Positions 39,976 through 50,864 of a stretch of DNA of 64,000 nt are shown piece by piece. The stretch comes from Haemophilus haemolyticus (lineage in GTDB: Bacteria > Pseudomonadota > Gammaproteobacteria > Enterobacterales > Pasteurellaceae), in NCBI RefSeq assembly GCF_001679045.1, contig NZ_LYCK01000001.1:225861-289860 (forward strand). The letters run 5' to 3'. Each line of letters begins with the position of its first letter. The first letter of the stretch is position 1. A program made the position numbers and the translations under genes. A model generated the notes under the pieces. The model was not told the DNA's origin. It searched no databases and saw only the letters and a program-made list of their open reading frames with translations.

Positions 39976-40169
39976 TGAAATGGACTGATGCTCAATTAAT
40001 TGCAGAAGAACTTTACGATCGTAATCCAGATTTAGATCCAAGAACTGTCCGTTTTACTGATTTACATAAATGGGTTTGTGAACTTGAGGATTTTGATGAC
40101 GATCCGAATAAGTCAAACGAAGCAATTCTTGAGGCTATTTTATTGAAATGGTTGGATGAATTTGAATAA
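39975..40169 (+). CDS. iscX: Fe-S assembly protein IscX
   Basis: A 64-residue acidic protein that binds IscS and iron. It carries the family stretch [42 protein letters not shown]. The start overlaps the fdx stop by one base (TAATG). Last gene of the operon. Confidence 0.95.
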   Translation: MKWTDAQLIAEELYDRNPDLDPRTVRFTDLHKWVCELEDFDDDPNKSNEAILEAILLKWLDEFE

Positions 40170-40188
40170 TTAGAAATTTGATTGAAAA

Positions 40189-40220
40189 AATACCCGCACT
40201 TTGATGCGGGTATTATTTTT
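40189..40220. terminator. Bidirectional terminator between iscX and yfgM
   Basis: AATACCCGCA pairs with TGCGGGTATT around six bases. An A-run on the left and T-run on the right serve both convergent operons. Confidence 0.88.
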
Positions 40221-40834
40221 TAAAGATTGTTTAATTTCATTTTGGCCATTTGTTGTTCTAATTGGCTACCACTTTGTTGTGCTTGCTCAAAGCTGTTTTT
40301 AGCCGCAACTTTATCTCCTTTGGCGACTTGGATATCGCCGGTTAAAATTGCTTTACGAGCATTAAAGCTTTCACCTTTCACTTGATTTAAGGTGGTTAAT
40401 GCATTGTCTAATTGACCCAATTGAAATTGCACTGCACTTAGACGCAATGCAACAATAGATGTTAATACTTCATCTTGAGATTGAGTTAATGCTTGATTTA
40501 AGTTTGCTTCTGCTGCTGCAAAGTCTTGTTTCTCTGTCGCTTTTTTCGCTTCATCTAATAAAGCAAATACAGCGTATGCAGTTTTGCTATTAGTTTGCAC
40601 AAATTGTTCTATATTTGCTTTTTTAGCTTGTTCATCTTGTTGTGCGGAATAGATTAACGCATCATACTGTGCAGAAGCTTGAGCGATTTGTTCTGCTTGG
40701 TGGGCTTGCCAATAACGCCATCCAAACATGCCTCCAACCCCTAAGATAAAAGCGACAATAATTGTTTTGCCATTCTCTTTCCACCAGTCTTTCAACTGGT
40801 TAATCTCTTGTTCTTCTTCAATGGAATAAGCCAT
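40220..40834 (-). CDS. yfgM: SecYEG-associated protein YfgM
   Basis: A 204-residue inner-membrane protein with one span near residues 22-42 and a periplasmic TPR-like helical domain rich in Ala and Gln. In E. coli it works with PpiD at the SecYEG translocon. In E. coli bamB and der follow; here the operon ends and der lies elsewhere in the window. Confidence 0.9.
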   Translation of the reverse strand: MAYSIEEEQEINQLKDWWKENGKTIIVAFILGVGGMFGWRYWQAHQAEQIAQASAQYDALIYSAQQDEQAKKANIEQFVQTNSKTAYAVFALLDEAKKATEKQDFAAAEANLNQALTQSQDEVLTSIVALRLSAVQFQLGQLDNALTTLNQVKGESFNARKAILTGDIQVAKGDKVAAKNSFEQAQQSGSQLEQQMAKMKLNNL

Positions 40835-40851
40835 GTTTTTCCCCTTTTAAA

Positions 40852-42123
40852 TTAAAATTGAGTTTGAATATAGTCGATTACATTCACTAAATCTAAGGTT
40901 TGCTGATCTGCGCCACCTTGCAAGTGTTTAACAACGACTTGTTTATTTTGTACTTCGCTTTCGCCGATAACTAATGCCAATGTTGCGCCAGATTTATCTG
41001 CACGTTTAAATTGTTTTTTGAAATTACCGCCAGAGCAGTGCAACATAGTATTTAAGTGCGGTAATTCTGAGCGTACTTTTTCCGCTAATTCAAAAGCGGC
41101 TAATGTTGTGCCTTCACCTTGATAAACAACATAAATATCCACCGCACTTTTCACTGGAATATTTGGATTAACTTCTTGCACCAACAATACTAAACGTTCT
41201 AATCCCATCGCAAATCCGATGCTCGGTGTTGCGTGTCCGCCAAGTTGTTCCACTAAACCGTCATAACGACCGCCGCCACACACGGTACCTTGTGCGCCAA
41301 GAGCGGAGGTTACCCATTCAAATACAGTTTTGTTGTAATAATCTAAGCCACGCACGAGTTTAGGATTAATTTCATATTGAATACCAACAGCATCTAATAA
41401 TGAACATAATTGTTCAAAATGTTCACGGCTTTCGTCATCTAGATAATCAAGTAATTTTGGTGCGTTATCTAATACTTTTTGTAATTCTGGATTTTTTGTG
41501 TCCAAAATACGAAGCGGATTTTTTACCAATCGATCTTTTTCTTCATCGCTCATTAAATCTTGATGGTTTTCTAAGAATCCAACCAACGCTGAACGATAAT
41601 TTGCGCGTGCTTCTAAAGAACCAATTGAGTTAAGTTGAAGTGTCACATGTTGATCGATACCTAATGCTTTCCATAAACGGTAGGTAAGCATGATTAATTC
41701 TGCATCGATTTCTGGATTTGCAATACCGAATACTTCAACACCTGCTTGATGGAATTGACGGTAACGACCTTTTTGCGGACGTTCATGACGGAACATTGGC
41801 CCCATATACCATAAGCGTTGTTCATTGTTATAGATCCAACCGTGTTCAATGGCAGCACGCACGCAACCTGCAGTGCCTTCAGGGCGTAAGGTTAATTGTT
41901 CATCGTTATCCCAAAATGTGTACATTTCTTTTGAAACAACATCTGTTACTTCACCGATTGCACGAGCAAATAATGGCGTGCTTTCTACAACTGGCATACG
42001 CACTTCGGAATAACCGTAATTGTTTAATACCTGGCGTACTTGCGCTTCAATCCATTGCCATAATGGAGATTCAGTAGGGGAGCAATCGTTCATTCCACGA
42101 ATTGCTTGAATAGTTTTAGCCAC
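40852..42123 (-). CDS. hisS: Histidyl-tRNA synthetase
   Basis: A 423-residue class II synthetase. The motif 2 region is [19 protein letters not shown], and His-specific motifs LVRGLDYY and [14 protein letters not shown] are present. The C-terminal anticodon domain begins near residue 325. It supplies charged tRNA-His, which the attenuator upstream of the NhaC-like permease would sense. Confidence 0.97.
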   Translation of the reverse strand: MAKTIQAIRGMNDCSPTESPLWQWIEAQVRQVLNNYGYSEVRMPVVESTPLFARAIGEVTDVVSKEMYTFWDNDEQLTLRPEGTAGCVRAAIEHGWIYNNEQRLWYMGPMFRHERPQKGRYRQFHQAGVEVFGIANPEIDAELIMLTYRLWKALGIDQHVTLQLNSIGSLEARANYRSALVGFLENHQDLMSDEEKDRLVKNPLRILDTKNPELQKVLDNAPKLLDYLDDESREHFEQLCSLLDAVGIQYEINPKLVRGLDYYNKTVFEWVTSALGAQGTVCGGGRYDGLVEQLGGHATPSIGFAMGLERLVLLVQEVNPNIPVKSAVDIYVVYQGEGTTLAAFELAEKVRSELPHLNTMLHCSGGNFKKQFKRADKSGATLALVIGESEVQNKQVVVKHLQGGADQQTLDLVNVIDYIQTQF

Positions 42124-42132
42124 GAGCTTTCC

Positions 42133-43239
42133 TTAAATAATTCTGTTTTTTGGATCTTGTTGTGCAACTTTTGCACGAATTTTTGCTTCTAATTGGTTAA
42201 CAATATCTTCGTTATCGAAGCGTTCTTTTTGGCGTTCGCCATTAAGATAATAACCGCTTTTTTTGTTACCACCAGTTACCCCGAGATCAGATACGAGCGC
42301 TTCGCCAGGACCATTCACTACGCAACCGATAATTGATACATCCATCGGTGTAATAATATCTTCAAGGCGTTGTTCTAACGCATTTACTGTACCGATTACA
42401 TCAAACTCTTGGCGAGAGCAGGTCGGGCACGCAATAAAATTAATGCCACGAGAGCGAATTCGTAAAGATTTAAGAATATCAAAGCCTACTTTAATTTCCT
42501 CTACGGGATCTGCAGCTAATGATACACGTAATGTGTCGCCAATACCTTCGGCAAGCAACATACCTAAACCTATTGCAGATTTAACCGCACCTGCACGCGC
42601 GCCACCCGCCTCTGTAATACCTAAATGCAATGGCTGTTTGATAGATTTGGCAAGTAAACGATAAGCTTCTACCGCTAAGAATACATCGGAGGCTTTTACA
42701 CTCACTTTAAATTGATCGAAGTTAAGACGATCTAGAATTTCTACATGACGTAATGCTGATTCTAATAATGCCTCTGGTGTTGGTTCGCCGTATTTTTCTT
42801 GCAGATCTTTTTCTAAAGAGCCTGCGTTTACGCCGATACGAATGGGAATATTTTTGTCACGAGCACAATCAACAACGGCACGGATGCGATCTTCACGACC
42901 AATATTGCCTGGATTGATACGTAAACAATCCACTCCATATTCTGCGACTTTTAGCGCAATTCGATAGTCGAAATGAATATCTGCTACGAGAGGGACATTT
43001 ACTTGCTGTTTAATTTGTTTAAATGCTTCTGCAGCATCCATTGTTGGAACAGATACACGAACGATATCTGCGCCAACACGTTCTAATGATTTAATTTGAG
43101 CAACTGTCGCTTCCACATCAGTGGTGCGAGTATTTGTCATTGATTGCACGGCAATTGGCGCATCACCACCAACAGGTACATTTCCTACATAAATTTTTGT
43201 CGATTCACGACGCTTAATGCTTGGTTGAAAAGCTGACAT
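42133..43239 (-). CDS. ispG: 4-hydroxy-3-methylbut-2-enyl diphosphate synthase IspG
   Basis: A 368-residue [4Fe-4S] enzyme of the MEP isoprenoid pathway. The TIM-barrel start is [18 protein letters not shown]. Cluster ligands lie in CPTCSRQ and GCVVNGPGE near the C-terminus. It depends on Fe-S assembly. It lies 9 bases before hisS in the leftward operon. Confidence 0.97.
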   Translation of the reverse strand: MSAFQPSIKRRESTKIYVGNVPVGGDAPIAVQSMTNTRTTDVEATVAQIKSLERVGADIVRVSVPTMDAAEAFKQIKQQVNVPLVADIHFDYRIALKVAEYGVDCLRINPGNIGREDRIRAVVDCARDKNIPIRIGVNAGSLEKDLQEKYGEPTPEALLESALRHVEILDRLNFDQFKVSVKASDVFLAVEAYRLLAKSIKQPLHLGITEAGGARAGAVKSAIGLGMLLAEGIGDTLRVSLAADPVEEIKVGFDILKSLRIRSRGINFIACPTCSRQEFDVIGTVNALEQRLEDIITPMDVSIIGCVVNGPGEALVSDLGVTGGNKKSGYYLNGERQKERFDNEDIVNQLEAKIRAKVAQQDPKNRII

Positions 43240-43250
43240 CTTTTTCCTTA

Positions 43251-44162
43251 TTAAGGTTGTGAAAGTTTGAATTTTGCAATGCGGCCATCCACTTTTAATG
43301 GATAATTTTCGCCTTTATAGGTGATACGCACATTACTTGGTGCTCCAACAATTAATGAAAACTCATCTCCATTAAAAGTTAATATTTCACCTTTTTTGTA
43401 CTCTTTTTGTGCTAATACTCGACGATTTTTATCTTTTACGCTGAGCCAGCTCGTATTATTTAAGATTTCTACAATCAAGTCTCCTTTAACAGTTGGGGCT
43501 GCTGGAGAAATGGATGGATTTTCTACCGCACTTTGAGTGTCTGAAACTGATTTTTCATCGTTTTTTGTTTGTGAAACAGCATTTTCTTGTGCTATTTCTG
43601 GTAACACATTATTTGTCATTTCTACTGGTTGTGAGACAGCTGCTGTTGTTTCTGGTAAAGTTTTATTACTTTCTTCTGTCGTCACAGGAACTGTGGCTGG
43701 CTGATTGTTTTCGGTAGAAGCAACATAGCTTTGTACTAAGTCATCTCGTTCTTGGTTATTTTGCTGATAACTTTGCCACCACCAAAGTCCAGTCATGCCA
43801 AGGACTAAAATCAGTACAATGATAGATAAACGTCCGACCCAACGAGAGTGCGATGAATATTGATTTACTTCACGAGTTGAACGAGCATTTTTACTCAGAT
43901 CATTTTTGTCATTTTCTGCAAATGTAATATTTTTCCATACAGAATCAGGTAAGCGTAAGAACTTGGCATAGCTACGCACATAACCTTTTACAAAGATTGC
44001 AGGGGTAGATTTTTGAATAAATTCGTTGTTTTCAAGTTGCTGTAATATGGAAGGACGCAGCGCAATTTCTTTGGCGACGTCTTCGAGAGAAAGATTCAAG
44101 TTTTCACGTGCTTGGAGAAAAATCTCACCTGGTGAAAGTTCTTGCTCAGTTGTTGGATTCAT
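43251..44162 (-). CDS. rodZ: Cell-shape protein RodZ
   Basis: A 303-residue protein. A cytoplasmic helix-turn-helix (residues ~10-70) binds MreB, a single span lies near 110-130, and a periplasmic Thr/Val-rich linker leads to a C-terminal DUF4115 beta domain. ATG 44162 ([12 protein letters not shown]) is chosen; an in-frame TTG four codons upstream lacks support. No clear ribosome site is visible. Confidence 0.92.
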   Translation of the reverse strand: MNPTTEQELSPGEIFLQARENLNLSLEDVAKEIALRPSILQQLENNEFIQKSTPAIFVKGYVRSYAKFLRLPDSVWKNITFAENDKNDLSKNARSTREVNQYSSHSRWVGRLSIIVLILVLGMTGLWWWQSYQQNNQERDDLVQSYVASTENNQPATVPVTTEESNKTLPETTAAVSQPVEMTNNVLPEIAQENAVSQTKNDEKSVSDTQSAVENPSISPAAPTVKGDLIVEILNNTSWLSVKDKNRRVLAQKEYKKGEILTFNGDEFSLIVGAPSNVRITYKGENYPLKVDGRIAKFKLSQP

Positions 44163-44232
44163 AAATTCAATCAAATAACATGCGATAAATAAAGGCTAAA
44201 TTTTAAAGTCCAACGCTTGATTTGGCAATGCT

Positions 44233-44775
44233 TTATTTGAAGGTATTAAATTTTTCCGCTCGTTTACTATCAGTTTGTCGCAATTTTTGTAATGCTTGTT
44301 GATAAATATCCATTTTTTGAGCGGAATAAGCACAAAGAGCCATATTTTCAAATGTATCTGTTTGATGATAATAATTAGGTGAATTCAGTGCGAGTTGAAA
44401 TTGCTTCTGAGCTTGTTCAAATTGTTTTTGACGACATAAAAATGTACCAAAATTATTATGCAAGTCTCCCTGTTGATTATTGAGTTTTAAAGCTATTTCA
44501 TATTCACGATGTGCATTCTCGATTTCCCCTTGTTGTTGATAATAATGCGCAAGTGCTGAATGCACGAGATAGTAATCTTTATCGTGTTGAAGTGCTTTAT
44601 CTAAGTTGATTTTGGCTAGTTGAGGATTATTTTGTTGAAGGTAACCTAGTGCAAGTTCTACGCGAGCTTTAGCTGCTGATTGTTGATTGAAATCTTGAAT
44701 GGTTGATTGGGAAACGCAAGCAGAAAAAATGAAAGGAAAAATAACCGCACTTAGTTGTTTACTTATTGTTTGCAT
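44233..44775 (-). CDS. pilF: Pilotin-like TPR lipoprotein PilF
   Basis: A 180-residue lipoprotein with a signal peptide ending FSAC (Cys at ~20) and about four TPR motifs. PilF/PilW homologues help assemble the type IV pilus secretin. From memory the H. influenzae gene, called pilF2, is needed for DNA uptake. It lies after rlmN, and a CRP-S competence site heads that unit. Confidence 0.88.
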   Translation of the reverse strand: MQTISKQLSAVIFPFIFSACVSQSTIQDFNQQSAAKARVELALGYLQQNNPQLAKINLDKALQHDKDYYLVHSALAHYYQQQGEIENAHREYEIALKLNNQQGDLHNNFGTFLCRQKQFEQAQKQFQLALNSPNYYHQTDTFENMALCAYSAQKMDIYQQALQKLRQTDSKRAEKFNTFK

Positions 44776-44839
44776 TTTTTCTCCTTTTAACAGGGGAGGA
44801 AGAAATATTTAATATGCTTTAATTTGTATGAAAACATAG

Positions 44840-44868
44840 GGCATGTGAACTTGATTAATTCACATGCC
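44840..44868 (-). terminator. Hairpin between rlmN and pilF
   Basis: GGCATGTGAA pairs with TTCACATGCC around a nine-base loop, with no convincing U-run after it. It may be an intercistronic stem rather than a terminator. Confidence 0.4.
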
Positions 44869-44875
44869 TAGAATA

Positions 44876-46027
44876 TTAATTAACTTCTGTCACCCCAATA
44901 TTTTGTCCAAATTGGCGTTTCATTGCCGTACGTTTAGTACGATCGATAACATCTCCTGCTAGCTGTCCGCAAGCTGCATCAATGTCATCTCCTCGCGTTT
45001 TACGAATAATTACGGTAAAGCCATATTCCATTAATGTTTTTTGGAAGCGGTCAATTCGCGTATTCGAGCTTTTTGCATAAGGTGCTTCTGGGAACGGATT
45101 CCACGGAATTAAATTAATTTTACAAGGCGTATTTTTTAATACTTCTGCAAGTTGATGAGCATGTTCAACACCATCATTTACATGATCGAGCATGACATAT
45201 TCAATCGTGACTTTGCCGTGGTTTGCATTTGATACGCTTAAATAACGATTTACCGAGTCAATCAACATTTTGATATTATATTTTTTGTTGATTGGCACAA
45301 TTTCATCACGTAATTCATCGTTTGGGGCATGTAATGAAATAGCCAAAGCTACATCGATCATTTTGCTCAAATTATCTAATGCTGGCACAACGCCAGAAGT
45401 AGATAAAGTGACACGACGTTTTGATAAACCGTAGGCAAAATCATCTAACATAATTTCCATTGCGGGAACAACGTTAGCGACATTTAACAAAGGTTCACCC
45501 ATTCCCATCATTACCACATTTGTAATTGGTCTAATGCCAGTCACTCCAAAGTTGCCAATAATTTTAGAGGCTCTCCAAACTTGGCCGATAATTTCTGAAA
45601 CCGTTAAATTGCGATTAAATCCTTGTTGTGCTGTTGAACAGAATGTACAAGCTAAGGCACAGCCAACTTGGGAAGATACACAAAGCGTCGCGCGATCTGC
45701 TTCGGGGATATACACGGTTTCAACTTGCTGCTCGCCCACTTGCATTGCCCATTTTATCGTGCCATCGGCTGAACGCTGTTCAACGGCAACTTCTGGGGCT
45801 TTAATTTCTGCAACAGCCTTAAGTTTTTCACGTAATTTTTTATTAATGTTTGTCATATTGTCGAAGTTATCTTCGCCAAAATGATAAATCCATTTAACTA
45901 ACTGATCTGCACGAAATGGTTTTTCGCCGAGTTCTTTAAAAAATTCGCGCATTTGTTGGCGCGTTAAATCCATTAGATTAATTTTTTTAGCTGGTGCATC
46001 TGATTGCACAGACAATAATTCTGACAT
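44876..46027 (-). CDS. rlmN: 23S rRNA/tRNA adenine-C2 methyltransferase RlmN
   Basis: A 383-residue radical SAM enzyme that makes m2A2503 in 23S rRNA and m2A37 in tRNA. The cluster motif CALACTFC gives C123, C127 and C130 in this numbering. The frame opens at an ATG seven codons upstream (46048), but ATG 46027 has a GAGG site and is preferred. It heads the leftward unit rlmN-pilF-rodZ-ispG-hisS-yfgM, the order of E. coli. Confidence 0.95.
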   Translation of the reverse strand: MSELLSVQSDAPAKKINLMDLTRQQMREFFKELGEKPFRADQLVKWIYHFGEDNFDNMTNINKKLREKLKAVAEIKAPEVAVEQRSADGTIKWAMQVGEQQVETVYIPEADRATLCVSSQVGCALACTFCSTAQQGFNRNLTVSEIIGQVWRASKIIGNFGVTGIRPITNVVMMGMGEPLLNVANVVPAMEIMLDDFAYGLSKRRVTLSTSGVVPALDNLSKMIDVALAISLHAPNDELRDEIVPINKKYNIKMLIDSVNRYLSVSNANHGKVTIEYVMLDHVNDGVEHAHQLAEVLKNTPCKINLIPWNPFPEAPYAKSSNTRIDRFQKTLMEYGFTVIIRKTRGDDIDAACGQLAGDVIDRTKRTAMKRQFGQNIGVTEVN

Positions 46028-46146
46028 TTTAGCCTCGTTATTACACATTGTGGCGATAGCGTTGTGCTGGTGTTCTTATCAAAAACTCACAACGAAAAAT
46101 TCGCAATTAAAAAATGAACGGCGATTGTACAGATTTGTCACCGCAT

Positions 46147-46211
46147 AATCTAGCGGAATTGAAAAACGATAGAAAATATCACCGCACTTTTTTGCGATCT
46201 AGATCGCAAAT
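46147..46211 (-). promoter_or_regulatory. CRP-S (Sxy-dependent) site and promoter of rlmN-pilF
   Basis: TTTGCGATCTAGATCGCAAA (46191-46210) is a perfect palindrome with the TGCGA-N6-TCGCA core that marks competence CRP-S sites rather than normal CRP sites. On the minus strand TAGATT at 46147-46152 can serve as -10, placing the site centre near -60 for rlmN. On the plus strand the spacing to a pbpG promoter is less canonical. Confidence 0.75.
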
Positions 46212-46273
46212 ATTTCCAATTACAGAGTAAAAAGTGCGGTAAAATGTAAGCCTATTTTCTAAGGTGACCAATA

Positions 46274-47152
46274 ATGTTTAAAAAAGCTTTATTTATTTTA
46301 TCTTTGTGTCCTTCTTTTGCGGTGGCACAGTCTTATGTTGTGTATGATTTTACGCATAATCGAGTGTTGGAAAGCCATGCGCCTGATAGCGTTCAGCCCA
46401 TTGCCTCTGTAACGAAATTAATGACGGCGAACGTTTTTCTAGAGAATAATACAAATCCTAATTGTACCATTGCGATAACCAGTGACGATCGTGATTACAT
46501 TAAAGGTACAAGCACCAAATTACCGATGAATGTTCCGATGGCTTGCAGAGAATTATTAAAGGCGATGCTTGTGCATTCTGATAACTATGCCGCTCATGCG
46601 CTTTCTCGTGCTGCAGGAATGAGCAGAATACAATTTATTCATAAAATGAATGAAAAAGCTCGCCAATTAGGCATGTATTCTACTCGTTTTCATGATAGTT
46701 CTGGTTTATCGAGTAGCAATATTTCCAGTCCTATGGATTTAGTTAAACTTGCTAAACATTCTTTAAATAAGCCTGAAATTCGACAATTATCTAACATCAG
46801 CGCTACGAATATTCAAGCTGGAAGACATAGCGTATTAATGAAAAATACAAATAAATTAGTGCGTGATGAAATTTTTGATGCGGTAGTAAATAAGACAGGC
46901 TACATTCGAGAATCTGGTTATAACCTTGTTTTTATCAATAAACACCCATGTAAAAGTTCCACCATTGGTGTAATTAGTCTCAATAATTCTTCTTCTGCAT
47001 ATCGTTCTAGCTTTACTAAAAACAAATTAGAAAAATATGGTTGTACGGCATTGAATGGACGAACCATTCATGATGTTGAAGGTGAGGCACAATACGAAGA
47101 CGGCTATGATGAAGAAGGCTTAAATGATCTAATAAGAAAAGTATCAGGCTAA
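46274..47152 (+). CDS. pbpG: D-alanyl-D-alanine endopeptidase, PBP7-like
   Basis: A 292-residue secreted peptidase of the S11 family that cleaves peptidoglycan cross-links. The signal peptide ends AVA near residue 18. Penicillin-binding motifs are SVTK (S45-K48), SDN (102-104) and KTG (207-209). The acidic C-terminal tail (EGEAQYEDGYDEEGLND) is unusual. It diverges from rlmN. Confidence 0.92.
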   Translation: MFKKALFILSLCPSFAVAQSYVVYDFTHNRVLESHAPDSVQPIASVTKLMTANVFLENNTNPNCTIAITSDDRDYIKGTSTKLPMNVPMACRELLKAMLVHSDNYAAHALSRAAGMSRIQFIHKMNEKARQLGMYSTRFHDSSGLSSSNISSPMDLVKLAKHSLNKPEIRQLSNISATNIQAGRHSVLMKNTNKLVRDEIFDAVVNKTGYIRESGYNLVFINKHPCKSSTIGVISLNNSSSAYRSSFTKNKLEKYGCTALNGRTIHDVEGEAQYEDGYDEEGLNDLIRKVSG

Positions 47153-47233
47153 TAGAATAACCGTTGAACAAATAGGGAAAATCTATCACATTTTTTGTTA
47201 TTCTCTATGTAATTAAAAATAATCACATAATTT

Positions 47234-47252
47234 GATAATTATTTTCATTTGA
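47234..47252 (+). promoter_or_regulatory. Fur-like box upstream of the metal transporter
   Basis: The 19 bases from 47234 match the Fur consensus at about 13 positions, with GATAAT on the left and TCATTT on the right. It lies about 100 bases before yfeA. MntR or Zur control is an alternative. Confidence 0.45.
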
Positions 47253-47354
47253 AAAGCGTGATAAAAATAGTACTATTACCCTTGATGAATAATTGTTGAG
47301 CTGTTGAGCGATTATTCAGGCATCCAATCTAATACTTTTTTATAAGGACATCTT

Positions 47355-48236
47355 ATGCGAAATTCATTAAAAATTATGACCGCACTTGCACTTGGTTTGT
47401 TTGCAATGCAGGCTAATGCAAAATTCAAAGTCGTCACCACCTTCACCGTGATTCAAGATATTGCACAAAATGTGGCGGGTAATGCAGCTACAGTGGAATC
47501 TATCACCAAACCAGGTGCTGAAATTCATGAATATGAACCTACTCCAAAAGATATTGTGAAAGCACAATCTGCTGATTTAATTTTATGGAATGGTTTAAAT
47601 TTGGAACGTTGGTTTGAACGTTTCTTCCAAAATATTAAAGATAAACCAGCAGTGGTGGTGACAGAAGGTATTCAACCATTGTCTATTTATGAAGGTCCGT
47701 ATAAAGATGCGCCTAACCCACATGCGTGGATGTCGCCATCTAATGCATTAATTTATATTGAAAATATTAAAAATGCATTGGTGAAATACGATCCACAAAA
47801 TGCAGCAGTGTACGAAAAAAATGCCGCTGACTATGCTCAAAAAATTAAACAACTTGATGAGCCACTTCGTGCAAAATTAGCACAGATTCCAGAAGCTCAA
47901 CGCTGGCTTGTGACAAGTGAAGGTGCTTTCAGTTATTTGGCGAAAGATTACAACTTAAAAGAAGGTTATTTATGGCCAATTAATGCTGAACAACAAGGCA
48001 CCCCACAACAAGTGCGTAAAGTGATTGATTTAGTTCGTAAAAACAATATTCCTGTTGTGTTTAGTGAAAGTACAATTTCAGCAAAACCAGCACAACAAGT
48101 AGCGAAAGAAAGTGGCGCAAAATACGGTGGTGTATTGTATGTTGATTCACTTTCTGCGAAAAAAGGCCCAGTGCCAACTTATATTGATTTGCTTAACGTA
48201 ACAGTATCAACCATTGTTAAAGGATTCGGAAAATAA
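47355..48236 (+). CDS. yfeA: Metal ABC transporter binding protein, YfeA-like
   Basis: A 293-residue cluster 9 (ZnuA/PsaA type) solute-binding protein with a signal peptide cleaved after ANA (~22). Metal ligands H58, H123, E189 and D264 match the two-His, Glu, Asp set of Mn/Fe binders such as YfeA and PsaA. The His-rich loop of Zn-specific ZnuA is absent. So Mn or Fe is more likely than Zn. First gene of a four-gene transporter. Confidence 0.9.
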   Translation: MRNSLKIMTALALGLFAMQANAKFKVVTTFTVIQDIAQNVAGNAATVESITKPGAEIHEYEPTPKDIVKAQSADLILWNGLNLERWFERFFQNIKDKPAVVVTEGIQPLSIYEGPYKDAPNPHAWMSPSNALIYIENIKNALVKYDPQNAAVYEKNAADYAQKIKQLDEPLRAKLAQIPEAQRWLVTSEGAFSYLAKDYNLKEGYLWPINAEQQGTPQQVRKVIDLVRKNNIPVVFSESTISAKPAQQVAKESGAKYGGVLYVDSLSAKKGPVPTYIDLLNVTVSTIVKGFGK

Positions 48237-49156
48237 TGGACTCTTTCTCGACATCAATTTGGGTTAATGATGTAACTGTTCGTTACAACAATGGCCACAC
48301 AGCTATTCACAATATGACGTTCTCATTAAACAGTGGAACTATTTGTGCATTAGTGGGTGTAAATGGAAGTGGTAAATCTACGTTATTTAAAAGCATAATG
48401 GGGCTTGTGAAGCCACAACAAGGTGAAATCAAGCTTTGTGATTTGCCAATTTCTCAAGCACTGAAACGTAATTTGGTTGCTTATGTTCCACAATCTGAAG
48501 AAGTGGACTGGCAATTTCCTGTGTCAGTGTATGATGTTGTGATGATGGGGCGTTATGGGTATATGAATTTCCTTCGTATCCCTAAAGCGATTGATAAACA
48601 AAAAGTTCAAGAGGCGATGCAGAGAGTAAATATTGAGCATCTCGCGCATCGTCAAATCGGTGAGCTATCTGGCGGGCAGAAAAAACGCGTGTTTTTGGCC
48701 CGCGCTTTAGCACAACAAAGTCCAATTATTTTATTGGATGAACCTTTCACAGGCGTTGATGTGAAAACTGAAAATGCCATTGTTGATCTTCTTCAACAGC
48801 TTCGAGAAGAAGGTCATCTGATTCTTGTCTCAACTCATAACTTAGGTTCTGTTCCTGATTTCTGTGATCAAGTTGTGATGATTAATCGTACGGTGATTGC
48901 CGCAGGGAAAACGGAAGATACCTTTAACCAACATAATTTGGAAATTGTGTTTGGTGGGGTATTACGCCATATTAAATTGTTGGGTGAAGATTTACATAAC
49001 GATGAAGATAAACGTGCTGTTACCGTCTTGACGGATGATGAAAAAGCCGTTGTATTCTATGGTGAAACTAAACAAGATCCACCAGCACCAACAACAAAGG
49101 ATTGCCATTTTGAAGACTGTCCTTATAAAAGTGCGGTCGAAAATAAGAAGGAATAG
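48236..49156 (+). CDS. yfeB: Metal ABC transporter ATPase, YfeB-like
   Basis: A 306-residue ATPase. Walker A is GVNGSGKST (41-49), the signature is LSGGQKKR, Walker B is IILLDEPF and the switch is STHN. The C-terminus is longer than most family ATPases and contains a Cys/His stretch ([12 protein letters not shown]). The start overlaps the yfeA stop (TAATG). Confidence 0.92.
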   Translation: MDSFSTSIWVNDVTVRYNNGHTAIHNMTFSLNSGTICALVGVNGSGKSTLFKSIMGLVKPQQGEIKLCDLPISQALKRNLVAYVPQSEEVDWQFPVSVYDVVMMGRYGYMNFLRIPKAIDKQKVQEAMQRVNIEHLAHRQIGELSGGQKKRVFLARALAQQSPIILLDEPFTGVDVKTENAIVDLLQQLREEGHLILVSTHNLGSVPDFCDQVVMINRTVIAAGKTEDTFNQHNLEIVFGGVLRHIKLLGEDLHNDEDKRAVTVLTDDEKAVVFYGETKQDPPAPTTKDCHFEDCPYKSAVENKKE

Positions 49157-49159
49157 GTG

Positions 49160-50008
49160 ATGTTAGATTTATTGCTCGAACCTTTTTCCTATGATTATAT
49201 GCTCAAGGCGATGATCTTGAGTACCGCAGTTGGTGGGATTTGTGCTTTTTTGTCTTCATATTTAATGCTTAAAGGCTGGTCTTTGATTGGCGATGCGCTT
49301 TCTCATTCCGTTGTGCCAGGCGTCGCGATTGCTTATGCCTTTTCTTTGCCTTATGCCCTTGGTGCATTTTTTGCCGGAATTTTAGCCGCACTTTCCATTC
49401 TTTGGATTAAATCCATTTCTAAACTGAAAGAAGATGCCGTTATTGGATTTATTTTCAGTACTTTCTTTGCATTAGGTCTATTGATCATTTCTTTAAATCC
49501 AACCGCAGTAAATGTGCAAAGTATCATTTTAGGCAATATTTTAGGCATTGCTGACGAAGATATTTACCAAGTGGCAATTATCATCGGCGTTTGTTTAGTA
49601 TTGCTTTTATTATTTTGGAAAGATTTACTGCTGATTTTTTTCGATGAAACTCAAGCGATTACAGTCGGCCTTTCTCCATTATTTTATAAAATCTTATTTT
49701 TCACATTATTAAGTGCTTGTGTGGTAGCTGCATTGCAAACTGTCGGCGCAATTTTAGTGATTGCGATGGTCGTTACCCCGGGTGCGACAGCATATTTACT
49801 GACAGATAAATTCAAAACCTTGTCAATCATCGCTATTATTTTAGGGGCGGTGACAAGTTTTGTTGGTGTTTATATTAGCTATTATTTAGATGGTGCCACA
49901 GGCGGTGTGATTGTCACATTGCAAACTATATTGTTTTTGGCTGCTTTCTTATTTTCACCCAAATATGGCTTACTCACGCGTAATAAAAAGGCGGTAGAAA
50001 ATGTTTGA
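49160..50008 (+). CDS. yfeC: Metal ABC transporter permease, YfeC-like
   Basis: A 282-residue ABC-3 family permease with about eight spans and the motif LKGWSLIGDALSHSVVPGVA. ATG 49160 is used; GTG 49157 directly before it is possible. It overlaps yfeD by 8 bases. Confidence 0.9.
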   Translation: MLDLLLEPFSYDYMLKAMILSTAVGGICAFLSSYLMLKGWSLIGDALSHSVVPGVAIAYAFSLPYALGAFFAGILAALSILWIKSISKLKEDAVIGFIFSTFFALGLLIISLNPTAVNVQSIILGNILGIADEDIYQVAIIIGVCLVLLLLFWKDLLLIFFDETQAITVGLSPLFYKILFFTLLSACVVAALQTVGAILVIAMVVTPGATAYLLTDKFKTLSIIAIILGAVTSFVGVYISYYLDGATGGVIVTLQTILFLAAFLFSPKYGLLTRNKKAVENV

Positions 50009-50816
50009 TTGGCTCTTAGAACCGCTACAATTTGAGTTTATGCAAAATGCCTTGTTGACTGCATTTATTGTTTCAATTATTTGTGCGTTGCTTTCTTGCT
50101 ATTTAGTCTTGAAAGGTTGGTCATTAATGGGCGATGCGATTTCCCATGCCGTATTGCCTGGTATTGTACTTGCTTATTTGGCAGGGATCCCTTTAGCGAT
50201 TGGGGCATTTTTTTCAGGCATTTTTTGCTCGCTTGGTGTGGGATATTTAAAAGAAAATAGTCGCATAAAAGAAGATACAGCAATGGGCATTGTATTTTCT
50301 GGTATGTTTGCTATTGGTCTTGTTATGTTCACCAAAATTCAAACAGAACAGCATTTAACGCATATTTTGTTTGGTAATGTATTGGGTGTAAGTCATCAAG
50401 AGCTTATTCAAAGTGCGGTCATTTCTGCGATAATTTTTTGTATGATTGTCTTTAAACGTAAAGACTTTTTGCTTTATTGTTTTGACCCAAGTCATGCTCG
50501 TGTTGCAGGTCTTTCTCCTAAAATTTTACATTATGGCTTATTAATACTGCTTGCTTTAACCATTGTAAGCACGATGCAAGTGGTAGGCGTTATTTTGGTG
50601 GTGGCAATGTTAATTGCGCCAGGAATTACCGCACTTACGCTCACAAAATCTTTTGATAAAATGCTATGGATTGCTATTGTCAGTTCCATTACATCAAGCC
50701 TAATTGGCGTAATATTGAGCTATCATTTTGATGCGTCAACTGGTGCTTGTATTATTCTGCTACAAGCTGTGTTTTTTGTTATTGCATTAGCTTATAGCAA
50801 AATTAAAACAAGATAA
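50001..50816 (+). CDS. yfeD: Metal ABC transporter permease, YfeD-like
   Basis: A 271-residue second ABC-3 permease paralogous to the preceding gene (shared LKGWSLMGDAISHAVLPGIV). YfeC and YfeD form the heterodimeric channel in Yersinia. Last gene of the operon, closed by a terminator. Confidence 0.9.
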   Translation: MFDWLLEPLQFEFMQNALLTAFIVSIICALLSCYLVLKGWSLMGDAISHAVLPGIVLAYLAGIPLAIGAFFSGIFCSLGVGYLKENSRIKEDTAMGIVFSGMFAIGLVMFTKIQTEQHLTHILFGNVLGVSHQELIQSAVISAIIFCMIVFKRKDFLLYCFDPSHARVAGLSPKILHYGLLILLALTIVSTMQVVGVILVVAMLIAPGITALTLTKSFDKMLWIAIVSSITSSLIGVILSYHFDASTGACIILLQAVFFVIALAYSKIKTR

Positions 50817-50828
50817 TTTCCCTTCTTT

Positions 50829-50864
50829 AAAAACGGCATAAGCTTAAGTTTGTGCCGTTTTTGT
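50829..50864 (+). terminator. Terminator of the yfe-like operon
   Basis: AAAAACGGCA pairs with TGCCGTTTTT around a 14-base loop, with the T-run in the right arm and beyond. Confidence 0.82.
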
